A stretch of 64,000 nt of DNA from contig CAZEHO010000008.1 in NCBI GenBank assembly GCA_964511945.1, forward strand, positions 1-64,000, given 5' to 3'. Shown one piece after another: positions 16,506-24,938 of this stretch (position 1 is its first letter; each line of letters starts with the position of its first letter). Under the pieces are notes generated by a model. It saw only the letters and a list, made by a program, of their open reading frames with translations. It was not told the origin of the DNA and made no database searches. Source of the stretch: CAZEHO01 sp964511945 (lineage in GTDB: Bacteria; Actinomycetota; Acidimicrobiia; Spongiisociales; UBA11373). A program made the translations under genes and the position numbers.

Positions 16506-17777
16506 ATGCCTGCAACCATCGTCGTCGGCGCGCAATGGGGCGATGAGGGCAAGGGGAAGATCGCCAACCTCCTCGCCCAGGAAGCCGACCTCGTCGTCCG
16601 CTACGCGGGTGGCAACAACGCCGGACACACCGTGGTCATCGGGGAAGAGCGTTACGCGCTGAGCTTGCTGCCCAGCGGGGTGATCTACCCCGAAGTCACT
16701 CCGGTCATCGGCAACGGCTGCGTTGTCGATCCGGCCGTGCTGCTCGAGGAAATCGACAAGGTCACCGAGCGCGGGATCGACACCTCGAACCTGCGGATTT
16801 CGGCGAACGCCCACCTGATCATGCCCTACCACCGCAAGCTCGATGCGATTCGCGAGCGGTTCCTCGGCAAGCAGCAGATCGGAACCACCAAGAAGGGCAT
16901 CGGTCCGGCGTATCAGGACAAGTTCCAGCGAACCGGCATCCGGATGCAGGACCTATTCGACCCGAAGATCTTCCGCAACAAGCTGGATGCAGCGCTCGTC
17001 GAGACGAACAAGCTGCTCTCCAAGGTCTACAACCAGCTCCCGATGGACGCCGGCAAGATCGCCGACGAGTACCTCGGCTATGCCCCTCGATTGCTGCAGT
17101 ACGTCGACGACACATCCCTCCTGGTGTGGGAAGCGATCAGGGAAGGCAAACGGGTGGTGTTCGAGGGTGCCCAGGCGACGTTGCTGGACATCGACCACGG
17201 CACCTATCCGTTCGTGACGTCATCGAACCCCACTGCCGGCGGTGCGCTCACCGGGACGGGAATCGGGCCCGGGGCGATCGACACCGTGCTGGGAATCTCG
17301 AAGGCCTACGTCTCCAGGGTTGGAAGCGGCCCGTTCCCGACCGAGCTCTTCGATGAGGTCGGGGAGCAAATGGTGGACATCGGCGGCGAGTTCGGGACCG
17401 TGACCGGGCGCCGGCGCCGCTGCGGATGGTTGGACGCGGTCGCCCTCCGCTACGCAGTGCGGGTGAACGGCATCACCGAGATCGCGCTGATGAAGCTCGA
17501 TGTGCTCTCGGCGTTCCCGACCGTGAAGATCGCAACCGCCTACACCTCGCTCGGCGAGACATTCTCTGAGTTCCCCCGCCAGCAGCGGGTTCTCTACAAC
17601 TGCACGCCGGTGTACGAGGAGATGCCGGGATGGGAGACCGACATCACCGGTGTCCGGTCCTTCGAGGACCTCCCGAAGGAGGCCCGGGCGTACGTCGAGC
17701 GGATCGAGGAACTCGTCGACGCTCCGATCTCGACGATCTCGGTCGGGCCGGAGCGCAACGCGACGTTCTCCAAGTAA
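16506..17777 (+). CDS. purA: Adenylosuccinate synthetase
   Basis: 423 residues. It catalyses the GTP-dependent joining of IMP and aspartate, the first step from IMP to AMP. The N-terminal GAQWGDEGKGK loop, NNAGHTV, and the QQIGTTKKGIGPAY block are the family hallmarks, and the C-terminal RRRRCGWLD-type segment is present. The ATG at 16506 gives the usual short N-terminus; an in-frame ATG at 16479 would add nine residues. purB follows after 19 bp, so the two AMP-branch steps share an operon. Confidence 0.96.
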   Translation: MPATIVVGAQWGDEGKGKIANLLAQEADLVVRYAGGNNAGHTVVIGEERYALSLLPSGVIYPEVTPVIGNGCVVDPAVLLEEIDKVTERGIDTSNLRISANAHLIMPYHRKLDAIRERFLGKQQIGTTKKGIGPAYQDKFQRTGIRMQDLFDPKIFRNKLDAALVETNKLLSKVYNQLPMDAGKIADEYLGYAPRLLQYVDDTSLLVWEAIREGKRVVFEGAQATLLDIDHGTYPFVTSSNPTAGGALTGTGIGPGAIDTVLGISKAYVSRVGSGPFPTELFDEVGEQMVDIGGEFGTVTGRRRRCGWLDAVALRYAVRVNGITEIALMKLDVLSAFPTVKIATAYTSLGETFSEFPRQQRVLYNCTPVYEEMPGWETDITGVRSFEDLPKEARAYVERIEELVDAPISTISVGPERNATFSK

Positions 17778-17796
17778 CGAGGTCCGGAGGACCGAC

Positions 17797-19119
17797 ATGA
17801 TCGATCGTTACACGACTGCGGAGATGACGGCGGTATGGAGCGAGCGCCGCAAGCTCGAGGCCTGGACCGAAGTCGAGGCCCTCGCGCTCGAGGCGTGGGA
17901 GGCCGAGGGGGTCGTCCCCGAGGGAGCAGCGGCAGCGCTGCGGGCGGCCCCACCGGTTGATATCGACCGGTGGAAGCAGCGTGAGGCCGAGATCCACCAC
18001 GATCTCGCCGCTTTCGTCGACGTCCTAGCGGCATCCATGGGGAGTCACGGCGAGTGGGTGCACTACGGGCTCACCTCATCCGATGTGCTCGATACCGCAC
18101 TTGGTGTCGTTCTGCGCGACGCCTCGGAGACGCTGCTGGACCGCCTCGTCGGCCTGTTCGATGCGGTTCGCACGCTGGCCCTGGAGCATCGCTCCACCGC
18201 CATGGTGGGGCGCAGTCACGGGATCTGGGCCGAGCCCACAACCTTCGGCCACAAGATGGCCGGGTTCGCCTTCGAATTGGTGCGCTCTGTCCACAGGTTG
18301 CGTCAGGCCACCGGAACGGTGTCGTACGGCACCATCAGCGGCCCGGTCGGCAACCACTCCACAGTGCCTCCCGCGGTCGAGCGTCGGGTCGTCGAGGCCC
18401 TCGGGCTGAAGGCGGAGCCCGCTGCAACCCAGGTCGTGGCCCGGGATCGGCACGCCCACTTCCTATCGGCGCTCGCACTGATCGGCGCATCGGTGGAACG
18501 GCTCTCGATCGAGATCCGGCACCTGGCCCGCTCAGAGGTCGGCGAAGTGGCCGAGGCGTTCGCAGCCGGCCAAAAGGGTTCCTCGGCGATGCCGCACAAG
18601 CGCAATCCGATCCTGTCGGAGAACGTGTCGGGTCTGGCCCGCCTGCTGCGCGGCTATGCCATCGGCGGCATGGAGAACGTTGCGCTGTGGCACGAGCGGG
18701 ACATGAGCCATTCCTCCGTGGAGCGGGTTGCGCTCCCGGACGCCTGCCAGGTCCTCGACTTCATGCTCCAGCGGATGACCCGTGTGATCGGTGGCCTGGT
18801 GGTCAACGCGGACCGGATGCAGGCCAATCTCGATGAGAGCCGCGGCCTGGTGTTCAGCCAGGCAGCCTTGAACACGCTGATCCGCTCCGGCATGGAACGG
18901 GACGAGGCGTACCGGATCGTGCAGAAAGCCGCCACCCGAACCATCGACACAGGTTCCGGGTTCATCGACGAATTGTGTGCGGACGAGCGCACGAAGGGCC
19001 TCGCCGACGAACTAGCCGGCGCCTGCTCGCTCGATGGATACCTGGCCCATGCCGGAGAAGCCCTGGATCACCTCCGCAAGGCCACAACCGACTGGCTCAG
19101 GACCGGGCAGTCCTCCTGA
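17797..19119 (+). CDS. purB: Adenylosuccinate lyase
   Basis: 440 residues. It splits adenylosuccinate to AMP and fumarate, and SAICAR to AICAR. The fumarase/aspartase signature is present as SSAMPHKRNPI; the upstream HYGLTSSDV and GRSHG blocks carry the substrate-binding and general-acid His residues. GGAGG lies 6 nt before the ATG. It directly follows purA. Its last 23 bp overlap the 3' end of the convergent SURF1 gene. Confidence 0.97.
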   Translation: MIDRYTTAEMTAVWSERRKLEAWTEVEALALEAWEAEGVVPEGAAAALRAAPPVDIDRWKQREAEIHHDLAAFVDVLAASMGSHGEWVHYGLTSSDVLDTALGVVLRDASETLLDRLVGLFDAVRTLALEHRSTAMVGRSHGIWAEPTTFGHKMAGFAFELVRSVHRLRQATGTVSYGTISGPVGNHSTVPPAVERRVVEALGLKAEPAATQVVARDRHAHFLSALALIGASVERLSIEIRHLARSEVGEVAEAFAAGQKGSSAMPHKRNPILSENVSGLARLLRGYAIGGMENVALWHERDMSHSSVERVALPDACQVLDFMLQRMTRVIGGLVVNADRMQANLDESRGLVFSQAALNTLIRSGMERDEAYRIVQKAATRTIDTGSGFIDELCADERTKGLADELAGACSLDGYLAHAGEALDHLRKATTDWLRTGQSS

Positions 19120-19783
19120 GCAGAATCGGGTACCCCACCACGACCACGGCAGCGAACAGGAACCACTGCACCGCATAGGACAGATGTGACCCCTCCGTCA
19201 GTTCCGGGGCCCCGGCCGGGAACGGCAGACCGTCGGGGACCGGTGCCTCCAACACGAGATAGGGGTCGATCAGATCTGCCGCGACGAGCGGGTCCACGAT
19301 GTCGGGATCGATCCTTCGCACAACCGAAGAGTGGACCTCGAGATCACCACCGCCGTCCTGTGGCGGCCAGAGGATCCCGACGATCTCAACCGGCCCCTCG
19401 GGCGGTGGTGCGTCGGTCACCGGGGCTTGGTCGAGTTCGATCGGAACCCACCCTCGATCGACCAGCACTCCCCGGCCCTCGTCGGACAGCAGCGGGGTCA
19501 GAATGTGATACCCCGAGACCTGGTTTCGTGACCGGAGGACGAGGACCTCCGCTTCCGTTTCGAAGGTCCCGGTGACTCGCACCCGGAAATACTCGCCTCC
19601 CGCCGCGAGGGCGTCGTCGAGAGTCATGATCTCCGACGCGATCGCAGCCTCGACGGCGTCATTGAACGCACGCCGGTCCTCGAGGCGCCGCAACTGCCAG
19701 AACCCGAGCGAGATGAATGCGACGATCCCGACGATCGCCAGAAAGTGACCGGCGATCCATCTCGGTGTCAGGAGGCGGCGCAT
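19097..19783 (-). CDS. SURF1-family cytochrome oxidase assembly protein
   Basis: 228 residues. It has two transmembrane segments, one at each end (about 12-30 and 205-223), with the SURF1 outside domain between them; the motif GFWQLRRLE after helix 1 and the GWVP block are typical. SURF1 helps assemble haem a into subunit I of aa3-type cytochrome c oxidase. No oxidase subunit is in the window. A TACCAT box 7 nt before the ATG suggests a leaderless message. Confidence 0.9.
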   Translation of the reverse strand: MRRLLTPRWIAGHFLAIVGIVAFISLGFWQLRRLEDRRAFNDAVEAAIASEIMTLDDALAAGGEYFRVRVTGTFETEAEVLVLRSRNQVSGYHILTPLLSDEGRGVLVDRGWVPIELDQAPVTDAPPPEGPVEIVGILWPPQDGGGDLEVHSSVVRRIDPDIVDPLVAADLIDPYLVLEAPVPDGLPFPAGAPELTEGSHLSYAVQWFLFAAVVVVGYPILLRRTARS

Positions 19784-19790
19784 CGCCGCG

Positions 19791-19796
19791 ATGGTA
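19791..19796 (-). promoter_or_regulatory. Leaderless -10 box for the SURF1 gene
   Basis: TACCAT on the minus strand, 7 nt before the ATG at 19783; no ribosome site is present. Confidence 0.5.
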
Positions 19797-19847
19797 TTCA
19801 GCCCGGGCGGCGACTCAACCGGCGACGCAGACTATGCAAGAGTTGTG

Positions 19848-19894
19848 TGTTGTCGGGACCACCACCGTGACGCTGAACCCTGCCACCGACAACA
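19848..19894. repeat. 9-bp inverted repeat before the lipase gene
   Basis: TGTTGTCGG (19848-19856) and CCGACAACA (19886-19894) are perfect inverted copies. The second arm ends next to the ribosome site of the gene at 19904. It could be a leader hairpin or an operator. Confidence 0.4.
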
Positions 19895-19903
19895 GGAGTC
19901 TTC

Positions 19904-20710
19904 ATGCTGGCGACGGACGGACACTTCGACGGCTCTGAGGGCCGGGTCTTCTACCGGCGGTGGCTCCCGGACACCGAGGTCCGGAGGATCCTGATGATCG
20001 TCCACGGGTACGCCGAGCACTCCGCCCGGTACGGCCACGTCGCCGCAGCCCTGGCACCCGCAGGAACCGCCGTGTACGCCGAGGACCACTTCGGGCACGG
20101 CCACTCCGACGGCGAACGCGCCCTCATCACCGATTTCGAGCACATCGTCGCGGACCTCGAATCCCTCGCCGGAATCGCCGGGGAAGCCCACCCCGGGGTG
20201 CCGCTGATCGTTGCCGGTCATTCGATGGGCGGACTCCTCTCCTCCAGGCTCACCCAGACCCGTCCCGGTCTCGTCCACGGCCTGGTCCTCCTCGGGGCCG
20301 TGGTCGGCGACTGGAACTGGGCTCGGGAAGTGCTCCAGGAGTCCGAGATGCCCGACCCGCCCAACAACTGGGAAGGAATGTCGCGCGACCAGGAAACGGT
20401 CCACGAGTACTCCACCGATCCCCTGGTCTACCGGGGCCGCTACAAGCGCCCGCTGCTCGAGGCCGAAGTGGTCGCACTCGATCGGTTCATGGCGGAGATC
20501 GACCGGGTGACCGTTCCGGTGCTGTTCCTCCACGGAGAGGCGGATCCTTTCGTCGACTATCAGACGTCGCTCGCGGCCGCCAAAGCATTCCCAACCTTCG
20601 ACCTCACCGTTCGTGTGTATCCCGGAGCACGTCATGAGCTCGTCAACGAGCTCAATCGGGAAGAGGTCATCGGGGAGCTGGCCACGTTCGTCGAGCGGAT
20701 CGCTCCCTAA
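19904..20710 (+). CDS. Alpha/beta hydrolase, monoacylglycerol lipase-like
   Basis: 268 residues. The motifs match the monoglyceride lipase/lysophospholipase group: HGYAEHS oxyanion region, GHGHSDG, the nucleophile elbow GHSMGG, the acid in HGEADPF and the catalytic His in GARHEL. No signal peptide, so cytoplasmic or membrane-associated. AGGAG lies about 6 nt upstream. The following membrane-protein gene begins 17 bp after its stop and may be co-transcribed. Confidence 0.9.
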   Translation: MLATDGHFDGSEGRVFYRRWLPDTEVRRILMIVHGYAEHSARYGHVAAALAPAGTAVYAEDHFGHGHSDGERALITDFEHIVADLESLAGIAGEAHPGVPLIVAGHSMGGLLSSRLTQTRPGLVHGLVLLGAVVGDWNWAREVLQESEMPDPPNNWEGMSRDQETVHEYSTDPLVYRGRYKRPLLEAEVVALDRFMAEIDRVTVPVLFLHGEADPFVDYQTSLAAAKAFPTFDLTVRVYPGARHELVNELNREEVIGELATFVERIAP

Positions 20711-20727
20711 CCCGATGTGGTGAAGGC

Positions 20728-21813
20728 ATGATCACCGCGCTCCGCTGGATCGGGTTTGCCGCCGGGGTTGCCGTGACCGCCGGAACGGTGGTCGCGGTCA
20801 TCAAGACGCTGATGGTGCCGCGTCGCTCCTGGTCGTTCATCACCGTCTCCGTCGGACGGCTCGGCTATCGGATCTTCCACGGGATCGCCGGCCGGATGCG
20901 GTCGTACGATCTCGCAGACCGCTTCCTCGGGTTCCAGGCTCCGGTGGTCATCGTCGGGATCCTGGTCTCGCTGCTCGCCGCGTTCGTCCTCGGATATGCA
21001 CTCATGCTGCTGCCGTGGGCGGACTTGACCCCGGCGAACGCTCTGCGCGAATCAGGCTCGTCGGTATTCACCCTCGGGTTCATCTCGACCGGTGAGCCGA
21101 TCCCCACGACGCTCGACGTCGCCGCCGGGGCCACCGGGATGATCTTCGTGGCACTCACGATCGGGTATCTCCCTTCGATCTACGGCGAGGTGAAGGCCAG
21201 GGAGGCACTCGTCCGCCAGCTGGCCGGATGGACCGGGGCTCCCTCGTGGGGTCCTGAGGTTCTCGCCCGTCTTTCGCTGGCCGGAGCGCAAGCGCGGCTT
21301 CCCCGGCTCTACGAGGCCTGGGACGGCCTGGCCGCCCGGATTGCCGAGACACACATCAAGTACCCGGTGCTCACCCACTTCAGACTCCCGAGGTCAAAGA
21401 CCCATTGGCTCACTGCGATGCTTGCGGTGGCGGACGCGGCAGCACTCGACATCGCCTTGCGGCCCGGTGCCGATCATCCGGAGGCTCGAATGCTGTTGAG
21501 ACAGGTCACCGGTGCACTCGACGACGTTGCCTATCCGATGCGCCGGGTGACGGGCCGCCTCGATGGACCCGGGATCGATCGGCAGGACTTCGAGGCCGGG
21601 ATGGTGCGCCTGCGGTCGGCGGGGTTCCATATCGAGGCGCCGGACGACGAAGCCTGGATCGTGTTCGCCGAACTCCGCCAGGCGTATGCCCCGGTTGCCT
21701 ACGACCTCGCCTACTGGATCCTGGCCGCACCGGCACCGTGGAGCGGAGAGCGACACGACTTCCCGGATCTGGACGCGTGGCCCGAGCACCCCGACGCCTG
21801 GGACCTGCGCTAA
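20728..21813 (+). CDS. Membrane protein with ion-channel-like pore segment
   Basis: 361 residues. There are about four hydrophobic segments in the first 155 residues, including a re-entrant-like stretch SVFTLGFISTG that resembles a potassium-channel pore loop without the canonical TVGYG. A soluble C-terminal region of about 200 residues follows. I do not recognise a named family; the channel idea is an inference from hydropathy and the loop. GAAGG precedes the ATG. The 3' end overlaps the convergent lipoprotein gene by 4 bp. Confidence 0.7.
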   Translation: MITALRWIGFAAGVAVTAGTVVAVIKTLMVPRRSWSFITVSVGRLGYRIFHGIAGRMRSYDLADRFLGFQAPVVIVGILVSLLAAFVLGYALMLLPWADLTPANALRESGSSVFTLGFISTGEPIPTTLDVAAGATGMIFVALTIGYLPSIYGEVKAREALVRQLAGWTGAPSWGPEVLARLSLAGAQARLPRLYEAWDGLAARIAETHIKYPVLTHFRLPRSKTHWLTAMLAVADAAALDIALRPGADHPEARMLLRQVTGALDDVAYPMRRVTGRLDGPGIDRQDFEAGMVRLRSAGFHIEAPDDEAWIVFAELRQAYAPVAYDLAYWILAAPAPWSGERHDFPDLDAWPEHPDAWDLR

Positions 21814-22406
21814 GGAGAATCGGCGGCTCGGTCCTCGGCGGTGCACTTGAGGGCGACCAGGACGACCTCCGACAGCTCGGCGGGGACCCACGGGGTGTCT
21901 CCGAACATCTCCCGGGCTTCGGTGGCATCCATCTCCGCCTGCGCCGCGCGGCACAGGGCGACCGCCTGCTCGTCGATGGCGAGGAAGGCCTCCCCCTCCG
22001 GCGTCTCCATGAGATCGGCAAGCTCGTAGACCATCATTGCCTGCCCGGCGCGGCGGGCCAGCGCCATCTCCGCATCGGCGAGTTGCTTCACGATCGAGAT
22101 CGCGGCTTCGTGCAGATCGGCGGCCTCACCCGGTGGCTCGAGCTCGACCATGCCCTCGAAGAACTCGAGCCGGGTGGCCGCCCGGGCCTCGTAATGTGCC
22201 GCCACGCCGTCGATCGTGGGCACCCGGCTCTCGGACTCGAGAATCAATTCGTCCAGCCGATCGTTCATCCGGTGCACCATCGCCTCGACCTCGACGGCAT
22301 ACTCGCCAAGGCTCATCTCGTCGCCTCCGCACCCGGCGGCCAGGAGCGGGATGAGCATCGCCGTCAGAGCCCAGGACCGGACGGCGCGGTCCCATCGTGC
22401 CGGCAC
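21810..22406 (-). CDS. Hypothetical lipoprotein with helical domain
   Basis: 198 residues. The GTG at 22406 is chosen because AGGGAG lies about 8 nt upstream and a lipobox LLAAGC follows an Arg-containing N-region. The mature part is acidic and strongly helical (many Ala, Glu and Met), with no catalytic motif that I recognise. Predicted to be lipid-anchored on the outer face of the membrane. Function unknown. Confidence 0.68.
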   Translation of the reverse strand: MPARWDRAVRSWALTAMLIPLLAAGCGGDEMSLGEYAVEVEAMVHRMNDRLDELILESESRVPTIDGVAAHYEARAATRLEFFEGMVELEPPGEAADLHEAAISIVKQLADAEMALARRAGQAMMVYELADLMETPEGEAFLAIDEQAVALCRAAQAEMDATEAREMFGDTPWVPAELSEVVLVALKCTAEDRAADSP

Positions 22407-22504
22407 TGCCGCGGCTCCCTTCGGTCGTATCAAGCCCCCTGATCGACGGCCTGAGCGGAGTCTACGACCGCTTGGCGGACGGGATTGAAACACCGATCTG
22501 CCAG

Positions 22505-22513
22505 TTATCCACA
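22505..22513 (+). promoter_or_regulatory. Isolated consensus DnaA box
   Basis: TTATCCACA matches the DnaA consensus exactly. It is a single box just upstream of the aapJ promoter, not an origin-like cluster. It may be chance or a regulatory site. Confidence 0.3.
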
Positions 22514-22521
22514 GAACGCGG

Positions 22522-22551
22522 TTGCCCGCGGGGGTGGCCGGGAGCTAGGTT
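22522..22551 (+). promoter_or_regulatory. Promoter of the amino-acid ABC operon
   Basis: A -35 TTGCCC (22522-22527), an 18-bp spacer and a -10 TAGGTT (22546-22551), with the start codon about 50 nt further on behind GGAGG. Confidence 0.45.
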
Positions 22552-22601
22552 CACCTCACGTCCGGAAATGCAATTCGGCGTTGTCGACCGGGAGGAAGTA
22601 C

Positions 22602-23681
22602 ATGATGAAACGAGTCGCAGGGCTGCTGCTCGCCCTGATGCTTGTCGCCGCGGCCTGTGGCGACGACGACGGTGGCGACGGTGACGGCCTGCTGCAGACG
22701 ATCGTCGACCGAGGGAACCTGGTCTGCGGCGTCAACGATGCCGTCCCCGGGTTCGGGTTTGTCGACGAGACCGGCCAGTTCTCGGGTTTCGACGTCCAGT
22801 ACTGCCGCGCCGTGGCTGCGGCGGTGTTCGGTGACTACAGCAAGGTTGAGTTCGTGCCGCTGACGGCGGCTCAGCGCTTCACCAGCCTGCAGTCCGGAGA
22901 GATCGACGTTCTGATCCGGAACACAACGGCGACTGCGAGCCGTGACGGCACCGAAGGCGCAACCTTCCTGACCACCACGTTCTACGACGGTCAGGGCATG
23001 ATGGTGCGCACGGGTGAGTTCACCTCGATCGATGAGATGGCCAACGCCACGATCTGTGTGCTCACCGGCACGACCACCGAGCTGAACCTGACGGCACGCT
23101 TCGCAGGCATTCCGTTCACCGCCTCCACCTTCGAGTCGAACGACCCGCTGCGTGAGGCATTTGTGAGCGGTCAGTGCGACGGTTGGACGTCTGACAAGTC
23201 GCAGCTTGCCGGTGTGAAGTCCGGCGTCGAAGAGGCCGGCGTTCCGCTGACCATCCTCGACGAGACCTTCTCGAAGGAGCCTCTGGGCCCGGTGGTCGCC
23301 GATGGCGACTCGCAGTGGGCACAGATCGTTAACTGGGTCGTCTTCGCGACGATTCAGGCCGAGGAGTGGGGGATCACCTCGAACAACGTACAGGCTCTCG
23401 CATCCGGTGGAGAGGCCGCCATCCAGGCAGCCATCGACTCCGGCGAGCTGGGCGGACCCAACGCCACGACCCCGAACATCGCCAAGTTCCTGGGCATCGG
23501 TGAGACCGATCCTGGGCTGGGCCTCTCCACGAACTTCGTGGTGAACGTCATCAGCCAGGTCGGCAACTATGGCCAGATCTACGAAGCGAACGTCGGAGTC
23601 AACACACCGCTCGGGCTGCCTCGCGGCGCCAACGAGCTGTGGTACAAGGGCGGGCTCCTGTACGCCTGGCCCTACCGGTAG
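22602..23681 (+). CDS. aapJ: General L-amino acid ABC transporter, binding lipoprotein
   Basis: 359 residues. A lipobox LVAAAC near residue 20 anchors the protein. The rest is the periplasmic-type binding fold of the AapJ group: GNLVCGVNDAVPGFGF, GFDVQYCRAVAAAVFGD, and the long C-terminal part that separates AapJ from shorter polar amino-acid binding proteins. ATG at 22602 lies 6 nt after GGAGG; the longer open frame is not used. A strong hairpin between this gene and the permeases probably allows higher expression of the binding protein. Confidence 0.92.
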   Translation: MMKRVAGLLLALMLVAAACGDDDGGDGDGLLQTIVDRGNLVCGVNDAVPGFGFVDETGQFSGFDVQYCRAVAAAVFGDYSKVEFVPLTAAQRFTSLQSGEIDVLIRNTTATASRDGTEGATFLTTTFYDGQGMMVRTGEFTSIDEMANATICVLTGTTTELNLTARFAGIPFTASTFESNDPLREAFVSGQCDGWTSDKSQLAGVKSGVEEAGVPLTILDETFSKEPLGPVVADGDSQWAQIVNWVVFATIQAEEWGITSNNVQALASGGEAAIQAAIDSGELGGPNATTPNIAKFLGIGETDPGLGLSTNFVVNVISQVGNYGQIYEANVGVNTPLGLPRGANELWYKGGLLYAWPYR

Positions 23682-23700
23682 ACCGACCCCAGGGGAGATC

Positions 23701-23733
23701 GAGGGGGTGGGCGGCACCGCCGCCCACCCCCTC
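23701..23733 (+). terminator. Strong intra-operon hairpin after aapJ
   Basis: A perfect 15-bp GC stem (23701-23715 with 23719-23733) and a 3-nt loop, between the binding-protein gene and the first permease gene. It probably acts as a partial terminator or mRNA-stabilising 3' end. Confidence 0.65.
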
Positions 23734-23750
23734 CCCCACCCGAGAGACTT

Positions 23751-24938
23751 ATGACCGCGGCCACCGACACGATTCAGCAGCAGGCCCGGCCCCCGTGGTA
23801 CCGGAACGTCAAGGTGCTGCGCGTGGTGGCCCAGATCGCAGCGGTCACGTTCGCGGTGGTCGTGACCGCCATCCTGCTCTACACCGCCCGCTCCAACCTC
23901 GCGGATCGAGGCATCAGCACCGACTTCGGGTTCCTCACCCAGCCCACCCAGTTCGAGATCGGTGAGTCCAGCTTCCTGCCGTCCCAGCCGATCTGGCGGG
24001 CGGTGCTCGAAGGTGCTAAGAACACCGGGCTCTCGATGGCAATCGGCGTCCCGCTGACCACCCTCCTCGGCGTCCTGATCGGGATCTCCAGACTGTCGAG
24101 GAACCTCCTGGTCCGCCAGGCCGCCACGATCTACGTCGAGACGCTGCGCAACATCCCGCCGCTGCTGGTGATCCTCTTCACCAACACGGTCATCCTGACG
24201 CTTCCCACCATCCAGGAAGCTTCAACACCCTTCGACATGTTTGTCATCTCGAATCGCCGGTTTGCGGTGCCGTCGATCGTCAACGGCGACAACGCCGGGC
24301 TGTTCTGGATCCTGGTGCTGGGCGGGCTCATCGCCGCCGCCTTCGTCTGGCGCTGGCGCACCCGGGTGTTCAACACCACCGGCCGCTCCCACCACCGGGT
24401 GCTCTGGGCACTGGGGACGTTCGCCATCTTCACCGCGGCCGCCTACCTGCTCCTGGGTGATCCGGTCAGCATCTCCCGACCGGTGGTGTTCCCCGAGGAC
24501 CGCCTCATCGTCGGCGGCTCCACGATGCTGGCCGGGTATGCCACCGTGACGCTCGCCCTCACCCTCTACACCGCCAGCCACGTCGCCGAGATCGTTCGGG
24601 GCAGCATCCTCGCCGTGCCCAAGGGCCAGACCGAGGCCTCCTTCGCCGTCGGCCTCAGCAACTTCCAGCGGTATCGCTTCGTCATCCTGCCCCAGGCAGC
24701 ACGGATCGCCATCCCGCCGACGATCAACCAGTACCTCAACTTCACCAAGAACACCTCGCTGGCGATTGCCGTCGGATATGCCGAGATCACCGTCGTCGCC
24801 GTCACGATCATCGGCAACGGCAACCCGGCGCCGCAGACAATCGCCATCCTGATGCTCGTCTATCTGGTGTTCTCATTGCTGACCTCGATCGTGATGAACA
24901 TCGTCAACCGCCGTCTGCAACTGGCCACGAAACGATGA
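23751..24938 (+). CDS. aapQ: General L-amino acid ABC transporter, permease AapQ
   Basis: 395 residues with about eight membrane segments. It has the insert between helices that marks AapQ/BztB-type permeases, and the cytoplasmic EAA-type loop (GQTEASFAVGLSNFQRYRFVILPQA) that contacts the ATPase. The ribosome site is weak (GAGAG), consistent with lower expression than aapJ. Its stop overlaps the aapM start by 4 nt. Confidence 0.92.
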   Translation: MTAATDTIQQQARPPWYRNVKVLRVVAQIAAVTFAVVVTAILLYTARSNLADRGISTDFGFLTQPTQFEIGESSFLPSQPIWRAVLEGAKNTGLSMAIGVPLTTLLGVLIGISRLSRNLLVRQAATIYVETLRNIPPLLVILFTNTVILTLPTIQEASTPFDMFVISNRRFAVPSIVNGDNAGLFWILVLGGLIAAAFVWRWRTRVFNTTGRSHHRVLWALGTFAIFTAAAYLLLGDPVSISRPVVFPEDRLIVGGSTMLAGYATVTLALTLYTASHVAEIVRGSILAVPKGQTEASFAVGLSNFQRYRFVILPQAARIAIPPTINQYLNFTKNTSLAIAVGYAEITVVAVTIIGNGNPAPQTIAILMLVYLVFSLLTSIVMNIVNRRLQLATKR

